A DNA stretch of 64,000 nucleotides from Cellulomonas phragmiteti (GTDB taxonomy: Bacteria > Actinomycetota > Actinomycetes > Actinomycetales > Cellulomonadaceae): assembly GCF_016862775.1 (NCBI RefSeq), contig NZ_BONP01000003.1, forward strand, positions 124,001-188,000, in the 5' to 3' direction. Below are positions 16,627 through 24,802 of the stretch, one piece after another. Below the pieces are notes generated by a model. It was not told the origin of the DNA. It searched no databases and saw only the letters and a program-made list of their open reading frames with translations. Every line of letters begins with the position of its first letter. Position 1 is the stretch's first letter. The position numbers were made by a program, and so were the translations under genes.

Positions 16627-18123
16627 GTGCTGCACTCGTGGGACGCCGGCGCCGTGCGCGCGGCCGAGGAACCGCTGCTCGCTGCCGGGGAGCCGCTCAT
16701 GGCCCGCGCGTCGTTCGCGCTCGCGACGCGCGTCGCGAGCCTCCTGCGGGAGACCCGGGGACGGGCCGGCGGGTCGCGGGTGGTGCTCCTGGTCGGCTCC
16801 GGCCACAACGGCGGCGACGCGCTGCACGCCGGCGCGCTGCTGGCCCGCCGGGGGGTGGCCGTCAGCGCCGTCCTCACCACCGAGCGCGTCCACGCCGAGG
16901 GGCTCGCGGCGCTGCGCGCGGCGCACGGCCACGTCCTCGCGGTCGACCACGACGACCAGGCCGTTCCCGACGCGGTCGCCGCGGCGCTCGCTACGGCGGA
17001 CGTGGTGCTCGACGGGCTGCTCGGCCTCGGGGGGCGCGGCGGTGTGCGCGGCCCGGCCGCCCGGCTCGTCGCGCACGTCGCGCAGGCCCGGCCCCGGCCC
17101 GTCGTGGTGGCGGTCGACCTGCCGTCCGGCGTCGGCGTGGACGACGGGACGCGCAACGGCGTGGTCCTCGACGCCGACCTCACCGTGACGTTCGGTGCGT
17201 ACAAGCCCGCGCTGCTGCTGCCGCCCGCGGCGGCGGCGGCCGGTCGCGTCGAGCTCGTCGACATCGGCCTGGCGCCCGCCGGCCCGCCCGCCGTCGCGCG
17301 GCTCGAGGCGCACGACGTGGCCGCGCTGTGGCCCGTGCCGGCCCCGGACGCGCACAAGTACGTGCGGGGGGTGCTGGGCGTCGTCACCGGGTCGGCGCGG
17401 TACCCGGGCGCCGCCGTGCTGACCGTGGCCGGGGCGGTGCGTGCCGGCGTCGGCATGGTGCGCTACATCGGGTCCGCCGGTCCGCAGGTGCTCGCCGCGC
17501 ACCCGGAGGTCGTCGTGGGCGACGGGCGCGTGCAGGCGTGGGTCGTGGGCTCCGGGGTGGCGCCCGACGACGACGAGCAGCGCCGACGGGTGCGCGACGC
17601 CCTCGTGCACGCCGTCGGCCACGACGAGCCCGTCGTCGTCGACGCCGGTGCCCTGGACCTGCTGCCGGACGCGGTCCCGGCGCACGTCGTGCTCACCCCG
17701 CACGCGGGCGAGCTGGCGGCGCTGCTGACGGCGCGCGGCGAGCACGTCGCCCGCGCGGACGTCGAGGCAGCGCCGCTGGCGCACGCGCGGCGCGCGCACG
17801 ACCTGACCGGCGCGACCGTCCTGCTCAAGGGCGGCACGACGGTGGTGGCCGGGCCGCACGGCGCCACGTACGCCCAGGCCGACGGCCCGTCGTGGCTCGC
17901 CACCGCGGGCGCGGGCGACGTGCTGGCCGGCGTCGTCGGCGCGCTGCTCGCCGGGCGGGCGGCGGACGCCGTGGCCGATCCGACGCTGCCGGCCGCACTG
18001 GCCGCCGCCGCGGCCCTGGTGCACGGGCGCGCCGCCGGGCACGCGAACCCGGGAGGGCCCGTGACGGCGGGCGACGTCGCGGACGCGCTGCCCGCCGTCG
18101 TCGCCGGGGTGCTGCGCGCGTGA
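16627..18123 (+). CDS. nnr: Bifunctional NAD(P)H-hydrate epimerase / ADP-dependent dehydratase
   Basis: Repairs damaged NAD(P)H hydrates. The N-terminal YjeF_N epimerase domain (about residues 1-210) has LVGSGHNGGDALHAG and VDLPSGVGVDDG. The C-terminal ribokinase-like dehydratase domain has KYVRGVLGVVTGS, VVDAGALDLL, LTPHAGELAALL, LLKGGTTVVAG and the catalytic TAGAGDVLAGVVGALLAG. About 498 residues, normal for the fused form. GTG 16627 gives VLHSWDAGAVRAAE, matching where the family usually starts; an ATG nine bases upstream is in frame but overlaps the possible -10. The stop overlaps the next start (GTGA at 18120). Confidence 0.93.
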   Translation: MLHSWDAGAVRAAEEPLLAAGEPLMARASFALATRVASLLRETRGRAGGSRVVLLVGSGHNGGDALHAGALLARRGVAVSAVLTTERVHAEGLAALRAAHGHVLAVDHDDQAVPDAVAAALATADVVLDGLLGLGGRGGVRGPAARLVAHVAQARPRPVVVAVDLPSGVGVDDGTRNGVVLDADLTVTFGAYKPALLLPPAAAAAGRVELVDIGLAPAGPPAVARLEAHDVAALWPVPAPDAHKYVRGVLGVVTGSARYPGAAVLTVAGAVRAGVGMVRYIGSAGPQVLAAHPEVVVGDGRVQAWVVGSGVAPDDDEQRRRVRDALVHAVGHDEPVVVDAGALDLLPDAVPAHVVLTPHAGELAALLTARGEHVARADVEAAPLAHARRAHDLTGATVLLKGGTTVVAGPHGATYAQADGPSWLATAGAGDVLAGVVGALLAGRAADAVADPTLPAALAAAAALVHGRAAGHANPGGPVTAGDVADALPAVVAGVLRA

Positions 18124-18761
18124 GCGGCACCGCGCCGCTCGCCGGCCCGCTGGTCGAGCGGCTGCACCGGCTGCTCGCGACCAGCGGCCGCCGGGTCCTG
18201 GGGATCGCGGGGGCTCCCGGCGCGGGCAAGTCGACGCTCGCGGCGCAGGTGGCCGCGGAGCTCGGCGACCGGTGCGTGGTCGTCCCGATGGACGGGTTCC
18301 ACCTCGCGCAGACCGAGCTCGAGCGCATCGGACGCGCCGACCGCAAGGGAGCGCCCGACACGTTCGACGCCGACGGCTACGTCGCACTGCTGCGGCGCCT
18401 GCGCGCACCGCGGCCCGGGCACGTGGTGTACGCACCCGAGTACCGCCGCGACCTGCGCAACCCGGTCGCCGGCGCGGTCGCCGTCCCGGCCGAGGTGCCG
18501 CTCGTGGTGACGGAGGGCAACTACCTGCTGCTCGACGGGCACGGGTTCGCGCCGGTCGCCGGGTTGCTCGACGAGGCGTGGTTCGTCGCGCCCGACGACG
18601 ACGTCCGGCTGGCGCGGCTCGTCGCCCGCCACGAGCGGTTCGGCAAGCCGCCCGCGGCGGCACGGGCGTGGTCGACCGGGCCGGACGCGGCGAACGCCCG
18701 GCTCGTCGCCCCGACCGCCGTCCGCGCCGACGTCGTCGTGGGCCCCGACCTCCTGGCATGA
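18120..18761 (+). CDS. P-loop nucleoside/nucleotide kinase family protein
   Basis: A 213-residue small-molecule kinase related to the uridine kinase/phosphoribulokinase group. Walker A GIAGAPGAGKST is near residue 30. VVVPMDGFHLAQ carries the Asp of the substrate site, GAPDTFDADGY follows, then VVTEGNYLLLD, and the lid segment VARHERFGKP. Such proteins are often annotated as nucleoside/nucleotide or fructose-transport-system kinases; the true substrate is unknown. It starts with a GTG overlapping the nnr stop, and its own stop overlaps a possible upstream start of alr. This places it in the nnr-alr-tsaEB chain. Confidence 0.85.
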   Translation: MSGTAPLAGPLVERLHRLLATSGRRVLGIAGAPGAGKSTLAAQVAAELGDRCVVVPMDGFHLAQTELERIGRADRKGAPDTFDADGYVALLRRLRAPRPGHVVYAPEYRRDLRNPVAGAVAVPAEVPLVVTEGNYLLLDGHGFAPVAGLLDEAWFVAPDDDVRLARLVARHERFGKPPAAARAWSTGPDAANARLVAPTAVRADVVVGPDLLA

Positions 18762-18798
18762 CGCGCCCCGTCGCGTCGGCCACGGGCGTGCGCGGTGA

Positions 18799-18804
18799 GA
18801 CACT
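18799..18804 (+). promoter_or_regulatory. Possible -10 GACACT, internal promoter for alr
   Basis: GACACT ends seven bases before the alr GTG at 18812 and lies 38 bases after the kinase stop. The first base is not T, so support is modest. Confidence 0.35.
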
Positions 18805-18811
18805 GGCGGGC

Positions 18812-20008
18812 GTGAACGACTTCCCGGCACGCGCGGTCGTCGACCTGGGGGCGGTGCGCGGCAACGTCCGCGCGCTCGCGGCCCACGCCCCGACGGCCCA
18901 GGTCATGGCCGTGGTGAAGGCCGACGCGTACGGGCACGGCCTGGTGCCGGCCGCGCTCGCCGCCCTCGAGGGCGGCGCCACCTGGCTCGGCACGGCGCAG
19001 GTCGCCGAGGCGCTGCACCTGCGCCGCGCGGGCGTCACGGGCGCCCGCGTCCTGACGTGGCTGTACGCGCCGGGTGCGCCGCTGCGCGAGGCGGTCGAGG
19101 CGGACGTGGACCTCTCGGTCGCCTCCCGCTGGGCCCTGGACGACGTGGTCGCGGCGGCGCGTGCGGCGGGGCGGACCGCCCGGGTGCACCTCAAGGTCGA
19201 CACGGGCCTCGGACGCAACGGCCTGGTGCCCGCGCAGCTGCCCGACGTGCTCACCGCCGCGCTCGGCGCGGAGGCGGAGGGGCTCGTGCGCGTCGTCGGC
19301 GTGTGGTCGCACCTCGCGTTCGCCGACGCGCCGGACCACCCGGTCGTCGTCCGGCAGGCGGCGACGTTCGCGGACGCCGTCGCCGCGGTGGAGGCGGCGG
19401 GTGCGCGCCTCGAGGTCCGGCACCTGGCCAACTCCGCCGCCACGCTGACGTCCCCGGCGCTGCACTGGGACCTCGTGCGCCCGGGCATCGCCGTGTACGG
19501 CGTGACGCCCGTGCCGGACCTCGGCGGGCCCGAGCGGTTCGGGCTGGTGCCGGCGATGACGCTGGAGGCGGAGCTCGCGACGGTCAAGCCCGTGCCGGCC
19601 GGGTCCGGGGTGTCCTACGGGCACGAGTACGTCGTCCCGCACGACACCGTGCTGGGCGTGGTGCCGCTCGGCTACTCCGACGGCATCCCGCGGCACGCGT
19701 CCGGCACGGCGGACCGGTGGGGCGGGCCGGTGCAGGTCGCGGGTCGGCGGCTGGGCATCGCGGGGCGCGTGTGCATGGACCAGGTGGTCCTCGACCTGGG
19801 CCCGGGTGCGCAGGAGGTCGCCGGTGACCGCGTCGTGCTGTGGGGCGACGGCCGCGACGGCGGGCCGACCGCGCAGGACTGGGCCGACGTCGCCGGCACG
19901 ATCGCGTACGAGATCGTGACCCGCCTCGGTGCGCGGGTGCCGCGCACGTACGTCGACTCCGAGCGCGGCGACGCGCTGGTGTCCTCCTCGACCGTCGGGG
20001 GTGCGTGA
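18812..20008 (+). CDS. alr: Alanine racemase
   Basis: PLP enzyme that makes D-alanine for peptidoglycan. 398 residues. The PLP lysine lies in VMAVVKADAYGHGLVP near residue 38. HLKVDTGLGRNGL follows, with HLANSAATL and RPGIAVYGVTP, and the catalytic tyrosine region is GVSYGHEYV. GRVCMDQVVLDLG is the C-terminal domain signature. GTG 18812 gives VNDFPARAVVDLGAVR, the usual N-terminus. An ATG at 18758 is in frame, overlaps the previous stop and would add 18 residues, so it cannot be excluded. The stop overlaps tsaE (ATGA). Confidence 0.95.
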   Translation: MNDFPARAVVDLGAVRGNVRALAAHAPTAQVMAVVKADAYGHGLVPAALAALEGGATWLGTAQVAEALHLRRAGVTGARVLTWLYAPGAPLREAVEADVDLSVASRWALDDVVAAARAAGRTARVHLKVDTGLGRNGLVPAQLPDVLTAALGAEAEGLVRVVGVWSHLAFADAPDHPVVVRQAATFADAVAAVEAAGARLEVRHLANSAATLTSPALHWDLVRPGIAVYGVTPVPDLGGPERFGLVPAMTLEAELATVKPVPAGSGVSYGHEYVVPHDTVLGVVPLGYSDGIPRHASGTADRWGGPVQVAGRRLGIAGRVCMDQVVLDLGPGAQEVAGDRVVLWGDGRDGGPTAQDWADVAGTIAYEIVTRLGARVPRTYVDSERGDALVSSSTVGGA

Positions 20009-20571
20009 TGACGGCCGTGGTCCGGCTCCCGGACGCCGACGCCACCCGCGCCTGGGGGCGGGCGCTCGCGGGCGTGCTGCGCGCCGGTGACCTGGTCGTG
20101 CTCACCGGCGACCTCGGGGCGGGCAAGACGACGCTGACGCAGGGCCTCGGTGAGGGGCTGGGCGTGCGCGGACAGGTCGCGTCCCCGACGTTCGTCATCG
20201 CCCGGGAGCACCCGCCGCTGCCGCGCGCCGACGGCTCGCGCGGCCCTGCGCTCGTGCACGTCGACGCGTACCGGCTGGGCTCGCTGGACGAGGTCGAGGC
20301 GCTCGACCTGGACGCGGCGCTCGACGAGGCCGTCACGGTCGTCGAGTGGGGCGCCGGCTGGGTCGAGGGGCTGACCGACGACCGCCTCGAGCTGGCCCTG
20401 CAGCGCCCGCACGGCGGTGTCGTCGACGACGTCGAGGACGCCGCCGCGGGAGAGCGGGTGCTCACCGCGCGCGGCGTGGGGCCGCGGTGGGCGGGCGTCG
20501 TGCTGCCCGCGGAGCCCGCGAGCGGGCCGGACGCGAGAGGTGCGGGCGACCGCACGGAGGAGGGGTCCTGA
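20008..20571 (+). CDS. tsaE: tRNA threonylcarbamoyladenosine biosynthesis ATPase TsaE
   Basis: ATPase of the t6A complex that modifies A37 of ANN-decoding tRNAs. 187 residues. Walker A TGDLGAGKTTLTQGLG is near residue 40. SPTFVIAREH, HVDAYRLGSLDEVEALDLD and VVEWGAGW are all standard TsaE blocks. The C-terminal 50 residues are a weakly conserved extension. ATGA overlaps link it to alr before and tsaB after. TsaB is immediately downstream and TsaD about 2.7 kb downstream, so all three partners of the complex are in this region. Confidence 0.95.
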   Translation: MTAVVRLPDADATRAWGRALAGVLRAGDLVVLTGDLGAGKTTLTQGLGEGLGVRGQVASPTFVIAREHPPLPRADGSRGPALVHVDAYRLGSLDEVEALDLDAALDEAVTVVEWGAGWVEGLTDDRLELALQRPHGGVVDDVEDAAAGERVLTARGVGPRWAGVVLPAEPASGPDARGAGDRTEEGS

Positions 20572-21257
20572 TGCACCTGGGGATCGACACGTCGGGTGAG
20601 GTCGCGGCGTCGCTGGTGCTCGACGCCGACCGGGCCGAGACGCTCTCCGACGACGAGCCGCGCCGGCACGCGGAGCTGCTGACCCCGCTGATCACCGAGC
20701 TGCTCGCGCGGCACGGGCGGACCGTGCAGGACGTCGAGAGCGTCGTGGTGGGCACCGGGCCCGCACCGTTCACCGGTCTGCGCGTCGGGCTGGTGACCGC
20801 GCGCGTCCTGGGCCTGGCGCTCGGGGTGCCCGTGCACGGCGTCCCGAGCCTGGACGCCCTGGCCGAGGCTGCGGCCTGGTCGGGCCTCGACGACGGCACG
20901 CCGCTGCTCGTCGTGACGGACGCCCGGCGCCGGGAGGTGTACTGGGCCCGCTACGAGGTGCGCGACGGCGTGGCGGTACCGACGGCGGGCCCGGAGGTGG
21001 GCGCGCCCGCCGACGTCCCCCGGACGCCCGACGAGGTCGTGCTGGGGGCGGGGCGTGACCTCTACCCGCAGGTGTTCGGCGCCGCCGATCCGCGGCTGAC
21101 CCCCGAGGTCCCGATGCTGCGCCGGCCGGACCCGACGCTCCTCGTGCGCATCGCGCAGCGGCGCCTGGCGGCGGGGGCGGAGCTGCCCGCGGACCCCCTG
21201 TACCTGCGGCGTCCCGACGCCGTGCCGCCGGCGGCGGGCAAGCGGGTCCTGGCGTGA
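20571..21257 (+). CDS. tsaB: tRNA threonylcarbamoyladenosine biosynthesis protein TsaB
   Basis: Scaffold partner of TsaD in t6A formation, with an ASKHA fold but no catalytic site of its own. 228 residues. The N-terminus is MHLGIDTSGEVAASLV. RRHAELLTPLI matches the family H-E/S motif. GTGPAPFTGLRVGLVTARVLGLALG is the strongest signature. ARRREVYWARYEV follows. GGAGGAGGGG precedes the ATG, which overlaps the tsaE stop. The next gene, rimI, overlaps by four bases. The order tsaE-tsaB-rimI is a common bacterial arrangement. Confidence 0.95.
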   Translation: MHLGIDTSGEVAASLVLDADRAETLSDDEPRRHAELLTPLITELLARHGRTVQDVESVVVGTGPAPFTGLRVGLVTARVLGLALGVPVHGVPSLDALAEAAAWSGLDDGTPLLVVTDARRREVYWARYEVRDGVAVPTAGPEVGAPADVPRTPDEVVLGAGRDLYPQVFGAADPRLTPEVPMLRRPDPTLLVRIAQRRLAAGAELPADPLYLRRPDAVPPAAGKRVLA

Positions 21258-21745
21258 GCACCGCCGTCGTCGACGTCACCGTGCGGCCGCTGGTCGCCGG
21301 CGACCTGGCCGCGCTGGACCGCATGGAGCGCACGCTGTTCGGCATCAGCGCGTGGTCGCGCCAGATGCTCGCCGACGAGCTCGTCGGTCCGGGACGGACG
21401 TACGTCGGTGCGACGCTGCCCGGCGGGTCGCTCGTCGGGTACGCCGGCATCTGGTTCGACGGGCGCGACGCGCAGGTCATGACGGTCGCCACGGACCCCG
21501 GCTACCAGGGACGCGGGATCGCGCGGCGCATGCTGGGCGTCCTGCTCGAGCGGGCGCGCGACCTGCGGGCCGAGTCCGTGCTGCTGGAGGTCCGGGTCGA
21601 CAACGCGCCCGCGATCCACCTGTACGAGAGCCTGGGCTTCACGCAGCTGGGCCGCCGCCGGGGCTACTACCAGCCGGAGAACGTCGACGCCTGGACGATG
21701 CAGCTGCTGCTGCCCCGCCCGGCCGCGGACGAGGGGGAGCGATGA
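21254..21745 (+). CDS. rimI: Ribosomal-protein-alanine N-acetyltransferase RimI-like (GNAT)
   Basis: GNAT-fold acetyltransferase, 163 residues. The acetyl-CoA loop is VATDPGYQGRGIARRML, and the C-terminal RVDNAPAIHLYESLGF followed by RRRGYYQ is typical of RimI, which acetylates the N-terminus of ribosomal protein S18. Targets in actinobacteria are less certain. GTG start inside a GTGA overlap with tsaB. The stop overlaps the rhodanese start. Position between tsaB and a later tsaD is usual for rimI. Confidence 0.92.
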   Translation: MSTAVVDVTVRPLVAGDLAALDRMERTLFGISAWSRQMLADELVGPGRTYVGATLPGGSLVGYAGIWFDGRDAQVMTVATDPGYQGRGIARRMLGVLLERARDLRAESVLLEVRVDNAPAIHLYESLGFTQLGRRRGYYQPENVDAWTMQLLLPRPAADEGER

Positions 21746-22602
21746 GGACCGACGACGCGGCGCGGCGGGACGTCCTGGTGGACGTCGACGAGCTCGCGCG
21801 GCTGCTGGCCGACGACGAGACCCCGACCCTCCTCGACGTCCGGTGGGTGCTGGGCCGCACCGACGGCCACGAGCAGTACCTCGCGGGGCACCTGCCCGGC
21901 GCCGTCCACGTCGACCTCGACACCGAGCTGGCCGCGCCGCCCTCCCCGGCCGCCGGTCGGCACCCGCTGCCGGACGTCGCCGACCTCGAGCGCGCGGCGC
22001 GGCGCTGGGGCGTGCGCGAGGGCGGTGCCGTGGTGGTGTACGACGACGCGGGCGGCATGTCGGCGGCCCGCGCGTGGTGGCTGCTGCGCTGGGCGGGGGT
22101 GCGGGACGTGCGGATCCTCGACGGCGGCCTCGGAGCCTGGGCGCAGGCCGGGTACGAGGTCGAGCCCGGTGACGTCGTTCCCGAGCCGGGCGACGTGGTC
22201 CTCGTGCCCGGTGCGTTGACGACGGTCGACGCCGACGGCGCCGCGGCCCTCGCGACGGACGGCGTGCTGCTCGACGCGCGCGCCCCCGAGCGGTACGCGG
22301 GCCAGGTCGAGCCGGTCGACCCGCGCGCCGGGCACGTCCCGGGGGCCTGCAGCGCGCCGACGTCCGCGAACCTGGGGCCTGACGGCCGGTTCCTCGACGG
22401 GGAGTCCCTGGCAGCGCGGTTCGCGGCGGTCGGCGTCCCGGCGGGCGGCGACGGCCCGCCGGTCGCGGTCTACTGCGGCTCCGGGGTGACGGCGGCGCAC
22501 CAGGTCGCGGCGCTCGCGGTGATCGGGGTCGACGCCGCCCTGTACCCGGGCTCGTGGTCGCAGTGGGCGCACGACCCCGACCGGCCGGTCGCCACCGGCT
22601 GA
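21742..22602 (+). CDS. Sulfurtransferase with two rhodanese domains
   Basis: A 286-residue thiosulfate or 3-mercaptopyruvate sulfurtransferase type protein. The N-terminal inactive rhodanese domain includes LLDVRWVLG, HLPGAVHVDLDTEL and VVVYDDAGGMSAARAWWLL. The C-terminal catalytic domain includes LLDARAPERYAG, DPRAGHVPGACSAP and the active-site loop VYCGSGVTAAH with the persulfide-forming Cys. CGSGVTA resembles mercaptopyruvate/thiosulfate sulfurtransferases (SseA). It overlaps the rimI stop through ATGA and is the last gene of the chain. Convergent with the nitroreductase gene. Confidence 0.92.
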   Translation: MRTDDAARRDVLVDVDELARLLADDETPTLLDVRWVLGRTDGHEQYLAGHLPGAVHVDLDTELAAPPSPAAGRHPLPDVADLERAARRWGVREGGAVVVYDDAGGMSAARAWWLLRWAGVRDVRILDGGLGAWAQAGYEVEPGDVVPEPGDVVLVPGALTTVDADGAAALATDGVLLDARAPERYAGQVEPVDPRAGHVPGACSAPTSANLGPDGRFLDGESLAARFAAVGVPAGGDGPPVAVYCGSGVTAAHQVAALAVIGVDAALYPGSWSQWAHDPDRPVATG

Positions 22603-22605
22603 CGG

Positions 22606-23238
22606 TCAGACCTCGCGCGCGACCTCGTCCCAGGACAGGCGCGGCGCGCGGGGCCGGTCGGTGCCCTCCCCGTCGGGCCAGCCGACGTTGAGGACGGACA
22701 GCGTTCGCCACCCGGTGCCGGTGAGGAACTCGGCGTCGACGCCGTCCGCGTCGATGCCCGTCATCGGACCGACGCCGAGTCCGGCGGCCCGCAGCCCCAC
22801 CACGAGGTACCCGGTCTGCAGCCACGCGTTCTCGCGCGCCATGCGCTCGCGGACCTCGGGCACGCCGGCGAGGCGGTCGCCCGCCGTCGGTGCGTGCGGT
22901 GCGAGCGTCGGCAGGTGGAGGTGGAAGTCCGTGTCCGCGGCGACGACGAGGGTGACGGGGGCCGCCAGCACGCGCTCGCGGTTGAACTCGGCCACGTGGG
23001 CGGCCAGCCGCTCGCGCGCCTCGCGGCTGCGCACGACGAGCAGCCGCAGGGGCGTCGAGTTGTTCGCGGTCGGTCCCCAGCGCACGGTGTCGTGGACGGC
23101 GCGCAGCAGGTCCTCGGGCACGGTGTCGTCGACGAACCGGCTCACGGTCCGCGCGCCGGTGAACACGAGGTCCGCGAGGGCGGTGTCGTCGGACGGCAGC
23201 AGGGTGGACGTCTCGTCGATCAGGTCGGTGGTCGCCAT
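22606..23238 (-). CDS. Nitroreductase family protein, malonic-semialdehyde-reductase-like
   Basis: A 210-residue FMN-dependent oxidoreductase. [39 protein letters not shown] (FMN phosphate-binding segment) and [25 protein letters not shown] resemble RutE/HadB-type malonic semialdehyde reductases more than broad nitroreductases. The last 15 residues end in [13 protein letters not shown], also typical. No other pyrimidine-degradation (rut) gene is nearby, so the physiological substrate is open. Divergent from tsaD, with which it shares an 87-base gap. Confidence 0.88.
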   Translation of the reverse strand: MATTDLIDETSTLLPSDDTALADLVFTGARTVSRFVDDTVPEDLLRAVHDTVRWGPTANNSTPLRLLVVRSREARERLAAHVAEFNRERVLAAPVTLVVAADTDFHLHLPTLAPHAPTAGDRLAGVPEVRERMARENAWLQTGYLVVGLRAAGLGVGPMTGIDADGVDAEFLTGTGWRTLSVLNVGWPDGEGTDRPRAPRLSWDEVAREV

Positions 23239-23313
23239 GCCGCCTGCAACGTCCGTGCCCGCGCCCCGATGCCCCGGGGCAGCCGTGAGGCGTGCCACAC
23301 CGGGTGCGCCGCC

Positions 23314-23319
23314 TATCCT
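23314..23319 (+). promoter_or_regulatory. -10 hexamer TATCCT, leaderless promoter of tsaD
   Basis: TATCCT is followed by GAGGGG and then the GTG start at 23326. The six-base gap leaves no room for a leader; the purine run may be incidental. Confidence 0.6.
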
Positions 23320-23325
23320 GAGGGG

Positions 23326-24366
23326 GTGAGCGCGCCCCTCGTCCTCGGGATCGAGACCTCCTGCGACGAGACCGGCGTCGGCCTCGTGCGCGGCTACGAC
23401 CTCCTCGTCGACGCGGTCGCCAGCTCGGTCGACGAGCACGCGCGGTTCGGGGGGATCATCCCCGAGATCGCGGCGCGGGCCCACCTCGAGGCGATGGTCC
23501 CGACCATCGAGCGGGCGCTCGCCACGGCGCAGGTCACGCTCGACGAGGTGGACGCGATCGCCGTGACCGCCGGGCCGGGGCTGGTCGGGCCGCTGACCAC
23601 CGGTGCGGCCGCGGCCAAGGCGCTCGCCCTGGGGCTCGGCAAGCCGCTGTACGGCGTCAACCACGTCATCGGCCACGCGGTCGTCGACGAGCTCGTCGAC
23701 GGGCCCTTCCCGGAGCGCGTCATGGCGCTCGTCGTGTCCGGCGGGCACTCCTCGTTGCTGCTGGTCGACGACACCGTGCACGTCACCGAGCTCGGCTCGA
23801 CGCTCGACGACGCGGCGGGGGAGGCGTTCGACAAGGTCGGCCGCCTGCTCGGCCTGCCGTACCCCGGCGGCCCGCACATCGACCGGCTGGCGCGCGAGGG
23901 CGACCCGGCGGCGATCCGCTTCCCGCGGGGTCTGACCGCGCCCAAGGACCAGGCGCGGCACGCCACCGACTTCTCGTTCTCCGGGCTCAAGACCGCGGTC
24001 GCCCGGTGGGTCGAGTCGCGTCGGGACGCGGGCGAGGAGATCCCGCTCGAGGACGTCGCCGCGTCGTTCGCCGCGGCGGTCGCCGACGTGCTCACGGCGA
24101 AGACGATCGCGGCGTGCCGGCGCGAGGGCGTGTCGACGCTCGTCGTCGGCGGCGGGTTCTCGGCCAACTCCCAGCTGCGGGACATGGCGGCGGAGCGCTG
24201 TGCGCAGGCGGGCATCGAGCTGCGGATCCCGCCGATCCGCTACTGCACCGACAACGGCGCGATGATCGCGGCGCTCGGGTCGGCGGTCGTGCGCCGTGGG
24301 ATGCCGGCGTCACCGCTCGACCTGCCGGTCGACTCGACCATGCCGCTCACGCAGGTGCTCGTCTGA
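23326..24366 (+). CDS. tsaD: tRNA threonylcarbamoyladenosine transferase TsaD
   Basis: Catalytic subunit that transfers the threonylcarbamoyl group to A37 of tRNA. 346 residues. The N-terminus is [17 protein letters not shown]. The metal-binding pair HxxxH lies in [11 protein letters not shown] near residues 108-112, with [12 protein letters not shown] just after. [10 protein letters not shown] and [13 protein letters not shown] lie in the C-terminal half, and [13 protein letters not shown] near the end carries the conserved Asp. Separated from tsaE-tsaB-rimI by the rhodanese and the divergent nitroreductase, and probably transcribed from its own TATCCT promoter. Confidence 0.97.
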   Translation: MSAPLVLGIETSCDETGVGLVRGYDLLVDAVASSVDEHARFGGIIPEIAARAHLEAMVPTIERALATAQVTLDEVDAIAVTAGPGLVGPLTTGAAAAKALALGLGKPLYGVNHVIGHAVVDELVDGPFPERVMALVVSGGHSSLLLVDDTVHVTELGSTLDDAAGEAFDKVGRLLGLPYPGGPHIDRLAREGDPAAIRFPRGLTAPKDQARHATDFSFSGLKTAVARWVESRRDAGEEIPLEDVAASFAAAVADVLTAKTIAACRREGVSTLVVGGGFSANSQLRDMAAERCAQAGIELRIPPIRYCTDNGAMIAALGSAVVRRGMPASPLDLPVDSTMPLTQVLV

Positions 24367-24388
24367 GTCCGGCACCGCACGGACCGCA

Positions 24389-24407
24389 CGGCCCCGGACG
24401 GGGGCCG
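24389..24407 (+). terminator. Hairpin after tsaD
   Basis: CGGCCCC-GGACG-GGGGCCG, a seven-base GC stem 22 bases after the tsaD stop and 28 bases before the stop of the convergent small gene. Confidence 0.55.
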
Positions 24408-24435
24408 ATGGGCTGCTTCGACGCGGTCCGACGGG

Positions 24436-24678
24436 TCAGGCGGGGGTGCTCCACAGGCGCCAGATGCGCGAGCCGAGCCCGAACGCGACGGCGCACAGGA
24501 CGGCCGACAGCAGGACGGGCCCCCATCCGACGCTCGTGTGCATCGACAGCACCTCGTCGGTCCGGGTGAGCGTCACCGGGCTGCCCAGCCAGCTCAGCTC
24601 GATGACGCCGCCACCCATCTCCGCGACCGCGTCGAGGGCCCCCATCTGCCACGCGAGCCACATGTAGGCGGGCAGCAC
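24436..24678 (-). CDS. Small membrane protein, start uncertain
   Basis: From GTG 24678 the product is 80 residues with a hydrophobic start (MLPAYMWLAWQ) and a clear C-terminal membrane helix (VLLSAVLCAVAFGLGSRIW). The same frame stays open and protein-like upstream to about 24801, adding GLAAAYFADLEHERPRWTDG and another hydrophobic run. That would give a tidy protein with two membrane helices of about 121 residues, but the only start there is a CTG two bases after the previous stop. It probably belongs to the leftward operon with the ligase gene. The family is not recognised. Confidence 0.55.
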   Translation of the reverse strand: MLPAYMWLAWQMGALDAVAEMGGGVIELSWLGSPVTLTRTDEVLSMHTSVGWGPVLLSAVLCAVAFGLGSRIWRLWSTPA

Positions 24679-24802
24679 GAGACCGACGAGCCCGGCGAGG
24701 ACGGCGCCGTCCGTCCAGCGGGGGCGCTCGTGCTCGAGGTCGGCGAAGTAGGCGGCCGCGAGCCCCGAGCGTCCGACGCGCAGGCCGCCGGTCTCACGCA
24801 GG

